Below the pieces are notes generated by a model that was not told the origin of the DNA, searched no databases, and saw only the letters and a list, made by a program, of their open reading frames with translations. Positions 11,645 to 22,100 of a DNA stretch of 64,000 bases are shown here, one piece after another (position 1 is the first letter of the stretch; each line of letters begins with the position of its first letter). The position numbers and the translations under genes were made by a program. Origin of the DNA: Vandiemenella viatica (taxonomy: Eukaryota; Arthropoda; Insecta; Orthoptera; Morabidae); the NCBI GenBank assembly GCA_031002005.1, contig CM061919.1:229212739-229276738 (forward strand), in the 5' to 3' direction.

Positions 11645-13130
11645 AATTGAAACTGCTAATTTAACTATATACTACTACAAATCTGTAACCGATCTCCCTC
11701 TGTCTGTCCGTTTCTCCAGACATCACGCAAAAATCATTTATCAAAATAATGGGTTTTTAGGTTTGAAAGGCTATGGAATAGATAAAAATCTGCGGTATAT
11801 CTTATGATTTTAGTGACCAAGGAACGGGCTAGGAAATGATAATTAGTTTGCACCGAAAACAGGTATGTGGCACAGAATACGTTGCATTTCAGATGAACAC
11901 TCCTTTACGAAATACCCACCAAAGATCACAACACGGATTCTGTTAATGATGTTTTCTGACTATGTAACTTTTTTTTTTTTTTGTTATGTCAGAAGATACA
12001 GAAATCGTTAATCTAATCACCATATCAAAGATTAATACTCCAATAAAAGTAACGAAATTGTGGATCTTAAATTACGGTAAACGTTACAAAGACATTACAT
12101 TACAAAGATACTACGTTACTTACGTTTATGTTATACTACTAGAAAAAAGAAAAGAAAAAAACAAAAGGCAAGCACGTTAACAAGGTCGTTGTGTGCGAAG
12201 CGGAGGGAGAATGCTAGGGGTTTTAATAAAAATCATTAACGTAATTTATGCATAAGAAAAACACAACGGTTTTTTGATATGTTGCACAACTCTCACGCAA
12301 TAGACTTGAAGTTACACCATTATGTTAATTTACACATTATGTTAAACATGACATGAAAAAAATGTTGATGGACGTATGTAAACGACTGGTGACAGCACGG
12401 TAAAGTATAAAACATTAGAACCAGAGACTCCTGGTAGAATAAACCAAAGAGTATTTATATCCAAAATTTTCGTTGATCTGTGGGAGAAATTTTTCCATTT
12501 AATAAAAAATAGAAATCGTAATTTAAAGATTGCGCAGTGATAGGGCGTATATATCAATTAAATACTAAGAAGACAGAAACGGCTGCTGTTGGTGCAGCGC
12601 TTGCTTTTAAAAGCCAAGATATGCGGTACGCTCAAAAATTTCGGGGCTGTGTGTCTTGATTTCTCTCTCTGCCAAAGCCTTGCTTTGCGTATGTGAAGTA
12701 TTTTGGAAACCGATCCGTGGTTCGGATTTCACGTTAAATTGCAGCCATTGCCCGTCCTCCCTTTGATACAATGCCATAGAACGTCTGCTAAAACTTTAAA
12801 CCAACCTATGGCTTGTGGACTATGTTTTTTGAAGTAGAAACAGGCGCATCTGTAAAATACAGTTTTTTTCAGTCAAAGAAAAGAAGAGAAAGTGAACAAA
12901 GGAAAATTCAATATCTGGAAATAGACAACTACTTTGTGAATTTAATGAGTATACAGGATCATAAAATTCTATATCAATAACTTGTGATATCTGCCTACAT
13001 CACAGTTCTCACTAGCCTAAAACATGATCGTCTGAATCAATACCCATCATGTTTCCCTCTCCGAGGGACAGCAGCATTCCCCCATAACTATCAACAAAAC
13101 TAGTTTGAGAATTTCTGCAGGAAGAAAAAA
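11645..13130. other. Unassigned AT-rich spacer
   Basis: Short open frames only (11986-12180, 12342-12557) with no recognisable content. No repeat pairs seen. Confidence 0.3.
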
Positions 13131-13139
13131 AATATATTT

Positions 13140-13940
13140 ATTGCAAATATTAAAAATGTTTCAAAGTTTTTAACTACAGATATTACGCTAATAGAGAAAG
13201 TAAAGAAGTTAAAATATCTGGGGAAAATAATTCAAAAAATATTTTAGAGAAATCGATAATAGAAGAAAGTATAAACAAGATGAAAACATCGTATGATATT
13301 ACTAAGAATTTTCATAACAAAAAGTGCTTATCTAAAAACATAAAAATCAGGCACTACAACTCAGTTGTGAAACCGAAATGTCTATACGCGAGTGAATGCA
13401 TAGTTTTGAACTATAGGTAAATTGGAATTATTAGAAAATAAAAAAAATCTCGGGTCCAGTTAATACAACAGAACTATGTAAATTAAGAAATAATAAGGAA
13501 ATATACCAGAACATTGAAAATATAACAGAATTAATTACAAAAACGTATCTATTGAATGGATGATAACAAATTAACAAACAAAAGTTTCAGTTACCTTACA
13601 GAGAAATATGAACAACAAGCTAAAGTCAAGAAGAAATATTTGGAAAGAAATAATATAAGACTGAAGGAAACTATGGAAGAGAGATTTTTAGAAAAAAAAA
13701 AAGAGATATTAAGTGGGGAAAGATTTCAAGGCCGGAGAGGAGAAAAATCTGGTCCGATGTGGTCTGAGGAGAGAAGAAAGAAACAGAGAAATGATGAAGG
13801 AATATTGGATTGAACGGGAAAAAAAACGACAACAAAGGATGAAGAAGTGGCTCGTGGTCCTAGCAGGCCTCACAGGAAAGAAGAATGTGGATGTTATGTG
13901 AGAACAACTAGTAGATCTTATTACGGAGACCATCCAGGAG
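13140..13940 (+). pseudogene. LINE 3' region, second type (LB)
   Basis: Broken frames read VKKLKYLGKIIQ, INKMKTSYDITKNFHNKKCL, SKNIKIRHYNSVVKPKCLYA, SECIVLN, and later RMK/GRRGEK-like basic segments up to about 13,900. The KYLG and YGSE.W-type thumb motifs identify a non-LTR reverse transcriptase end. The insertion at 39,547 appears to be of a related type. No intact frame. Confidence 0.55.
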
Positions 13941-14700
13941 CTTTTTTTTTTTTTGAACTCTTATCCTCTGATTTGCGCAAAGTTTAAGTGTTTCATGGCC
14001 AGGTAATTCCCAACGAGATATTCGGCGGTTTACCGCAATAGCTGCAGTCCAAATTACGCCCGAAACAGATTCATAAGCGCACAATCTGCTTTTACTTCAG
14101 TGAGGCAACGAGCCGACCCATTTGACATGTTTCTCGGAGACTGTGATGCAATTGAAGTTGAAAGTTACGTTCTGTTGTCTACCCCCTACACAGTTCCTTT
14201 GCAATGTATTAAAGATCTCGTTCCGCCCACATGAGTTTCCGAGCTGTTCTAAATGAAAGACTAGCTGTTAGTCATTGCGGAATTATCTGGAAATGTTGTT
14301 GCGTATTTCATATACACAAACAAATCTTTGGAAAAATGATTGACGCTTCACTCTTGACTGGAAAGCTTAACTACTTTGCCTCCTAGACATCGCATTTTGT
14401 GTTTACCATGTCACAGTTTTACAACCGATACACGCCATAAAAGATTAACTGTGCTGATAATTCTATCTGCATGTGTCCAGAAATGACAGTCAACACATAG
14501 ATGTAGATTGACTGAATGGATCAAGCCTTCCTACATCCTGGTTTTACAACATTTTCGGTCTAAGTAATCGATTAGACAAGGCATGAGCTGGTTTTAAAAT
14601 TTCTTGACGATATTTTATTTACTTATTTATTTTACTAAAAAAGTTTTTCTAATAATATGCTTGTTGGTGGTCATGCTCCATAAAACATCCCTTCTATCAA
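13940..14700. other. Unassigned spacer
   Basis: Mixed-composition sequence without supported features. Confidence 0.3.
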
Positions 14701-14945
14701 CAGCGTGGTGGGTGAACGGTCAACGCTTTGGTCTCGCATTCGGGAGGACGTCGGTTCGAATTCCCATCTGGGCATCTAGATTGGGGTTTTCCATGGTTTC
14801 CACAAATCACTCCAGGTGAACGCCGGGATGCTTCCTTCAAACTCCCATGGCCGAAATCCTTCCCGTTCTTTGTCCCCAGTCCTTTCCCACCTCTAATTAC
14901 ATCGACTCCGACGTGGTTTAAAGCCAGAAGTTTTTTTTAAAAAAA
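14700..14945 (+). repeat. tRNA-derived SINE, family S2 (best copy)
   Basis: A-box-like gtgggtgaacggtcaacgc at about 14707, B-box cggttcgaattccc at about 14752-14765, then ggggttttccatggtttcc, aatcactccaggtgaacgcc, ggccgaaatccttccc and cacctctaattacatc, ending in a T/A-rich tail. It is the reference for the S2 copies at 1965, 2262, 5252 and 5640. It is a SINE, not a tRNA gene: there is no acceptor stem or cloverleaf. Confidence 0.7.
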
Positions 14946-14989
14946 ATCTATCATATAAACGCGTATGCTTCGCACGACTGTTTCTTGTT

Positions 14990-15235
14990 CTCGCCAGTGT
15001 GGCTCAGTGCCATACTTTGGATGAGGGAGGTACGAGGGGATCGAGCACGAGCCCAGAACCGCGCGTATCAGCTGTCCTGATTGCGGTTTTAACGTGGTTT
15101 TCCGCAATCGTCCAGGCGAATGCTGGGACGGTCTCCCGTCTCCGCCTCATAAACTACACATTCCACAAACAAAAAATATATTTCTCATACACAGTACTTA
15201 GTTACAGGCTTCTCAGACAGATTACAACACTTCAT
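14990..15235 (+). repeat. SINE, family S3
   Basis: Starts cgccagtgtggctcagtgcc and continues with tgggacggtctccc, cctcataaactacacattcc, acacagtacttagttacag and cagacagattacaacac. The same order occurs at 37880-38100. Head composition suggests a tRNA origin but the B box is weak. Confidence 0.6.
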
Positions 15236-15239
15236 TTGC

Positions 15240-16119
15240 TCGACTTGCTCAAGACAGAGAGGTGGAAGGCGCAGGTACTTAAAACAACCCTATCACTATG
15301 CGGCCGAAATATTCCCTCAAAGATTTCGCAGCCAACGAAAGCCATACGCTAAAAATAATGTTTCTTGTGTCATTACGTCTTTGGCTCTGGAGTTTTTTTT
15401 TATGTAAAAACGATGGGAAAGCTTCCTTTTGGTCCGTAATTGTAGGTAAATCAGCGCAGAAACAGCAATGAGTGTAGATATTATGGTGGCAGTAAGCTTT
15501 TCCATTTCGCCGATCGCAGGGTCTCTTTGAAGGCGTTTCAGGAACAGCAACCACCGAGCTTAATAGTTGAGCTCATATAGAACGTCACGTAAGCAGAAAC
15601 AGAGCCGATAAAGTTCTGAAGATGAAATGGTTTTACTTGAGCGTTGGCTTAGGCAGTCAGCAAAGTGTGTGTTTCCCTTCGTAAGCTGTTCGAAGGTCAT
15701 TTGGGACGCTGCTACCTTGGCTGCTCAGTAACGCTGAGGCCGAAAGGAAGGAAGAGGTGTGCGATAGAAACGCGCCCCTGTGCATCGACTTCCTGCACGC
15801 CTCATCGAGGCCAAGGTGGGGTCGGGCTTTGTTGCCTTCCAAGGGTACTTGACCATCAACGATAAGGTCTCTACACACTGGCTAAAACATCGGATAGCTT
15901 TCTCCGTATCACGGCATTAACCAGCCCAAATTAAACTTTCAAAGGCCGATGAAGGGAAATAAAGGTTTCGGTTCCCAAGGTTTTTAAGGAAAACGCATAT
16001 GATTTCAGAATTAAGTTTACTATAACATAGTATTATTTTTTTTAAAACAAATTTAACTTGTTCCTCGGCATATATTACTCGCGAGGGATGTTCCTTATAA
16101 CAGTCCTGTCTCCTCCAGC

Positions 16120-16151
<32 letters not shown>

Positions 16152-16240
16152 CTACGTCAAATATTCGTAATCCCCACCCCCTCCAAAAGAATTATGATTA
16201 CGATCAATTGACATCGAAGTTTCTGTGGGCGTTGAGAATG
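15240..16240. other. Unassigned sequence with poly-T
   Basis: Contains moderately GC-rich short frames (15279-15554 minus, 15657-15878) without recognised domains and a poly-T run near 16121-16145. Confidence 0.3.
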
Positions 16241-16376
16241 AATAGTCTTCTCGCCTGACTACCCGAGTGAGCAGGGTGTTTGCACACGATATTTCCACGA
16301 CGCGACAGAGATTTCAATCCCCGAAATATCGTGTGAAAACCCTGTGCTCACTCGGGTAGTCACCCGAGAAGACTAT
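16241..16376. repeat. Inverted repeat, ~54-bp arms
   Basis: The left arm 16241-16295 (agtcttctcgcctgactacc ... cacacgatatttc) is matched in reverse complement by 16323-16376 with only a few mismatches. The spacer is about 28 bp. The flanks both carry gatcaattg (about 16202 and 16385). Confidence 0.8.
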
Positions 16377-16384
16377 ATTAATAT

Positions 16385-17650
16385 GATCAATTGTTTCATA
16401 CGAAATTTCCGCGTTTAGATATGGAATTCCCTTAAAAATATCTTCCATTCAACCCATGACCACTAATTCTTTGCTGTTTTGTTCACTTTTTTATTTACAT
16501 GAATACAAAATTCTCTGTGGTTGCCTGAATTAAAAGTACTTATACATTAGATTATACAAGTAAATTAAAAATAGAGTAATGAACATTAAAATCTAATCAC
16601 TTCTAATATTAAGTTTAAATTGAAAATATTATAATGTCATTAAAATCAGAAGTTTGTAACTGCATGTATCCTACAAGAAAAAAAGTGAGCCTAAGCAGTC
16701 ATTATCCAATTGTGACACTAATTCATTGCTTTCAACTTGTTACTTGCACCACGGAGTATCCAATACGGCCTCCGTTCACAGTTACGAGCTTCCTATTTAG
16801 GAGTAAACTCTACTAACAAGTTAAAAAACAAAGCTCTCATCCTATTTATTCTTTTTGTTTGATTATTCTGTAGCCCGATTTCTTTATCAGTTCATTGTGA
16901 AATATGTTCATTTCGTGCTTTATCCTGCCACTTAATTTTTACGTAAGTTTATTGCACCACATTTAAAAATATGCATTCTTTCAAGGCTCTCCCTGAATAC
17001 AAGTTTTAGTATTCTTTACATATGGCTTTGGAAAGGTCTTTTAGTACCAGACCATTGTTTAATACTCAAAGATGTTAAGTTACATTTCGAGAAGTACTCG
17101 ATTCGCTAATTAACAAAAAATGAAAGGACGATACCCTAGCTCTACATCGTCGGGCATACAACGTTTCCTTCACCACCCGTTAAAATTGAAAACCTTCCTC
17201 TGACATGCCATGTTTATCAATGAAAATTAGCCATTTATCTTATTAATAATGTATTTGTGGCGGGGATAGATGAGTCCTGAAAAGAATTCTTTTGACGGAA
17301 GGTAACAACGTTCAGTGTTTCTTGGTTTTTGTGGTCACCTTCATGTATCTTTTCATATACTAATTTCTGATTGCCCCATCTCAGAAATTTAATTCCTCAG
17401 TCTTGTAACTTACTTAACTCTGCAGTTCTATGTCACGATCGGCAGGCGACACGACTTGTTCGTTGTTTTCTCTTCATGTTTCATCCAAAACACTGTACGA
17501 CATCTGGTACTGGAAAAGTGGAGGGTCAAAGGAAAATTACCGTTACTTCAACATCTGGGTGCTAGATAATTAACTTATCTAGCAGATGGAGATTGTGAAA
17601 CAAAGTTTTAGAAGAAGAGTAGCATGGCTGGAAAGCACCGAACTGTTGAC
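16385..17650. other. Unassigned AT-rich spacer
   Basis: No supported coding or repeat feature. Confidence 0.3.
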
Positions 17651-17819
17651 GCCATGAACAGTGGATTTTTGTTGGGGGGGGGGGGTTTGACTCGGGCCAG
17701 TAGGGGGTCGCCAACAGAAATCTAATTATTCCAGATTGCAGCCCTTATAAAAACAGTAGAGTTAAAAAAAAAAAATATCCCCAATATCCATGTCATCGGG
17801 GGGGGGGGGGCTATTCAGC

Positions 17820-18621
17820 CCCCTAGCCCACCCTAGTTTTTTTCTAAATTTTTTTTTTTTCAGAAAACAATAAATTTGATAAATTATAGTTTTATTTACG
17901 GAACTTACATTTTACATGTGTGTTTTATATCTTACTGAATCCTATAATGTCTCACATAACGATTCATAAATGTATCTATATAGGTTACATAATTGTATTC
18001 ATCCTCTATGGTATGTCAGTACCACGTTCACTAGTATCAGCACTACCAACACTAGTCGGGCGGTGTTGGAATTATCTGTTTTTTCTTCTGGCTCCTCTAG
18101 ATCGATAACTTCAGAATAAGTTACATTTTCTTTTACTGGTTGTTCTTGTATTGTACGCAAAAGATTTTGAGATTGCAATTTTAAATTGTGAGCAAAGTAC
18201 ACACTGTGCATAAAGACTGCGCTGATAATTCTCGTATTACGGTATTTTAAGTTTGAATTTATTATCACACAAAATAGGAGCTTAATTTCTTTTTCAATCG
18301 TTGGTTTACGCCAACAGTTGCAGGAAAACGATTCATAATTATTGACAATTTAATGACTCGGTATCACTATACGCTGAGAGTCTAACAAGTATACGAATAT
18401 AAGGAAAGCACAATAAGTAATAAAAAGAGGCTAAAAAAACGAAGATAAATTTAAAATTCCTAATTTTCTGAAAAGACCCGTAGGTCTACAGATAAATTCG
18501 TAAGGTTGACAGCAATAGTTCAAATAGCGAGTATCAATCCAAACAACGGGGAAAGGGGATTCCTTCTCGCGCAACTAAGCCTCTTTGGGAAGTCCCCGTT
18601 CGTAAAAGATTTAATATTTTC

Positions 18622-18676
<55 letters not shown>

Positions 18677-18887
18677 GAACCAGAAAAGTATAGTAGATTT
18701 AAAAATTAAGATAAGTACTTAGCATAAACTCTAAAACAGTCATATTAAACTTTAAATGCCTTACAAATTTGAGATTTAGTAGTTATGAAAATATATATAA
18801 AAATGTCCCAGAAAAAAAAACATTGTTTTTTTCATAGTTTTTTTCATATATTTTTCATATCTGAAAAAAAAGTTTTTTTTACAACAC
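17820..18887. mobile_element. hAT element copy 1 (5' end damaged), homologous to 55253-56352
   Basis: It aligns along its length with the 1,100-bp element at 55253: cagaaaacaata, gttttatttacggaact, cacgttcactagtatcag, gtttacgccaac, acaagtatacgaatataagg, gggaagtccccgttc and the end ttacaacacta. The left terminus is lost. A 51-bp poly-T at 18623-18673 has expanded relative to copy 2. The minus frame 17999-18268 encodes HNLKLQSQNLL and EQPVKENVTYSEV, as in copy 2. Confidence 0.75.
18623..18673. repeat. Poly-T run (51 bp)
   Basis: Homopolymer inside the hAT copy; its length may be unreliable in the assembly. Confidence 0.9.
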
Positions 18888-18991
18888 TAGCCCTCTCCCC
18901 CCTGGATCCGCCACTGGCCATGCATTACCTTATGGACGTGGTTATAAGCACTGTCAAATCTTTGTGTACGACTGATTGGTCGGTGTTGCAG

Positions 18992-19183
18992 CGGCGCGGG
19001 CGTGCAGCCGGTACCAGTTCGAGTGCCGACTGTCGGGGGAGTGCATCGCCATCTACAATGCGTGCGACGGCATACCGCAGTGTGCAGACGGCAGCGACGA
19101 GGCCCCCGAGCTGGACTGCCCCGCCCAGCCGCCTCCACCCCCGGCCCCCGCGGCGCCGCCCCAGCTCCTCGTCCCGGCACCAG
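18992..19183 (+). CDS. Exon 1 (in window): LDL-receptor class A domain
   Basis: The exon follows a gttgcag acceptor and ends before gtgagg. It encodes six cysteines in LDLa spacing (ACSRYQFEC, GEC, NAC, PQC, LDC) and the Ca-binding end CDGIPQCADGSDE, in which the Asp/Glu cage residues are intact. A Pro/Ala-rich hinge follows (PAQPPPPPAPAAPP). It begins with the last two bases of a codon and ends after the first base of one. GC content is far above the flanking sequence, as expected for a retained exon. The reading frame is open further on both sides of the exon, but the splice sites and the frame of exon 2 define the limits. LDLa modules usually bind basic ligand surfaces through Ca-stabilised acidic loops; that role is inferred here. 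Confidence 0.88.
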
Positions 19184-22100
19184 GTGAGGGTCATGACACA
19201 ACCTACACCATGCAACGCACAATAGCGACAGGTGGAAATCAAGTGAGCGGAGGACGCCACGAACTAGCCACCCTGGCTGGAGTAATTTCGAGGACTAATA
19301 CAAATCTGGTTGTAGGCCATTTTCATCGGCTGCTGATATATAACTTCTACAAACAATTGGGAGTATTTTTTTTAAAAATTCCCTACATGTGTGTAGCCCA
19401 ATGGTGTAGGGCATTACCAGTTGCTGTGATTGTATGTTTTTACATTGTATCATTACACTTACTAAATAAAATACAATTATCTGTCAGTCTCCGCCAGGCA
19501 GCTGCGTAGCTCCTTTATTGAAAAAGGGTAACAAGCCCAAAATTTCAAGCTTTGGTGTGCAGTGGTTATTCTCCTATCAAAATATATTATACTAGCTGAT
19601 ACCTGCGACTTTGTATACGTGGATTAATAATTGCTTTGCCAGAATTGAATATAAAAAGTTGTTCGTAATGAAGGATTGGTCCCAAACAACACCGAGTTGG
19701 CAAAATATGACAGGAAAGCCATCACTATATCATTCTACCACCGAACCTGTCTCTTGAAGAGAATCAATTTCCAACATATTTAAAAACAGAAAAACAAAAG
19801 AAAGTGATCTGGGGGAGGGGGGGGTGTTAACTAAGGTCAGCGTTATTTCAGGTTGGTCTTTTCTTCTTTCTTCAGCATGAGCATCCTATTCTTGGGTTCT
19901 AATAACTTTAGCTGCTCGTGCTCTGCTAGAGCTACAACTTAGGCCAGTTTACGGACACAAGGCATGTCAAAAAAGAAGGCAAAAAAAAAAAACTGGTGCC
20001 AGAAACATTTAAGCAGACACAAACTAATAGGACAGGGCAAATCGACATCTGTACTAAATAATACGTTTTTTCTCTGACAAAATTTATTAACAAATTATAC
20101 ACTAACATAATGAGCAAGAAGCACAACATGAGCAACCGACGTAACATTACAGACTAACACACACATCCGTCTCTCTGTCACCATTTGATAACTCTCAAAA
20201 TTTTGTGACTACAATTGTTAATCATACTGAAAAAAAAAAAAAATGTCCCATGCCCTCCCTACAGATTTTCTTGTCAAATTCCGTCAATATCGGTAGAGGC
20301 ATTTAGTCTTTAAAACGTAACAAAAGACAGAGACTTACTTCCGCATTTATAGTATTATTACTGCATATCACACATACACACACTGACTGCAAATCACCCC
20401 TGAGGGATCAATATAACGTAAAAAAAGTGTACACCTACAGCATCACAAGACTACCTACAATTTGCCTCGCATTGCACCCCTAACTTTGTGATATCTACAG
20501 TTTAACATTCAATCCGAATGATGGATGGCCCAGGCATGACTCTTACGATCAAAAACAAGTTTTTAAATATTAGCCTCCATGGAGATTTGAACTGGAGACC
20601 ACAACCCTAACATAAGTAAGCAAGCGCTCTAACCACTCAGCTACCTGGCCACTACATGGAAAAATAGTATAGAGACCTCCACATTCAACACGTCTGTCTA
20701 TCGCCATTTAGTAACTTTTCGAAATTATAAGACAACATGTATTGTTTATACAGATAATTTTTCAACCAAATGTAGACAGTATTTTTCTCCTTGTTTCAAA
20801 GGATAAGTGTGCAAAGTTTCATTGAGATCGGATGAAAACTGTGGATTTGTATGAAGAACAAACAAACATACATACATTCATCTTTATACAAACAGATAGT
20901 GGTCCAGAACAGCACTTTATAAACTTTTGCAGAGCTGTTAATACATGCAGCATTCATGTAGCCATGTGAATATTATCACCATACCTATAAATACAGTATG
21001 TATATAGTATATATGTAATGATCTGTATTTAATAATTGTAATGATACACATGTAACATCATACAATCACAGCCGCTGATGATGTCCCACACTATAAGAGT
21101 GAAATGTGTCTCAGGAATAAGAAACATTCAGCACACAGTTGTTTGTAAACGGTATTTTATTTGTAAAAATCTATAATTTCAAGCAGATTGCAATATAGAA
21201 TGCTCAGTTCCACTCTACCTCCTCTTTGAATAATTTTCACGTCAACAAAAATTTTTCCTTTCCTATGATTTAAAAAAAAAAAATAGATTCATATGTTAAA
21301 TTACAATTTACAAATTCAGCAGGGCTGACATGTTTCATTTAATGTTTTGAGTTTGCCGCCTTTAAAATCAAACACAGTTAAGTCTGCTGGGCTTATCTAA
21401 AACCTTACTGAGCAAATAATTACAATTTAGATGTTCATAAACTCTTTTAAGATGGATTTCTAAAATGTTTTTAAAAATGTTGACTGATGTGACTTCAGTC
21501 TTTAGTTTTCAAAAAATCAGCTATCACATTTTTTATAAAAATATTTCATTGTTATCTACTTAAATAAGAAAACATTCAACTTATACTAATATTGCTGATA
21601 ACACAGCTAAAGTTAATGTCACCCAATCCTGATATGCAGGAAGAAACCTAAGTATAATGAAAGAACTTCTTATTATTTTGAGATTTAATATTTTTGTTTT
21701 TGTTTCGTCATGGCTGGTTAGGCAAATAGACATATCTTCATCTTGTCATATTTGTAAGACATCTGCATTAATATTTATTGTATACAAAGTTCTCACACCT
21801 CCCACCGATAGAGTGCGTCAATTGGATGCAATGTTTCAGAATCGCTTTCTGACATCATCTTCTGGCAATATCACTTGATACACTAGGAAAGCCTTCATTC
21901 TTTTTCAATATTTATTGTGTTTCTAAATGTTTCTAGTAGGTAAATAAGTTATGTTAACATATTCTGCGAGACAACAAAAAGTAGTTATTTGCTTACAGTG
22001 ACCACAGCACCTCAACACTTGGTACCTGCGTTGCTGCCGAGCACTGCTCCTGCCGCAGTGCAGCACGCGAGGCTGCCTCCAGACTTAGGACCAGCTGGTT

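Larger units (their letters stand above)
17659..18916. mobile_element. Composite hAT element next to exon 1
   Basis: It begins CAGTGG(at) at 17659 and ends ccgCCACTG at 18916. The 8 bp on each side are gccatgaa (17651-17658) and gccatgca (18917-18924), a 7/8 target-site duplication typical of hAT elements. The right end, read inward on the minus strand, is CAGTGGCGGATCCAGGGGG. The interior is mostly a diverged second element (17820-18887), so one hAT probably inserted into another. It ends 67 bp before the exon 1 acceptor border. Confidence 0.65.

Noticed and set aside
15279..15554. Minus-strand frames of 77 to 91 codons
   Set aside because: A Harbinger-like flavour (RTKRKLSHRFYIKK) was considered, but the motif is too weak and no terminal repeats were found.
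1..18900. Search for the missing 5' exons (signal peptide, MANSC) of the LRP11-like gene
   Set aside because: No Cys-patterned open frame with suitable splice sites was seen; the exons are probably upstream of the window.
18887..19260. Minus-strand and alternative-frame ORFs across the LDLa exon
   Set aside because: They are by-products of the GC-rich exon; the + frame has the six-Cys pattern and matching splice phases.
21075..21104. ctgatgatg...gagtgaaa resembling another hammerhead or Penelope end
   Set aside because: The stem is too weak and the surroundings are too degraded to support it.
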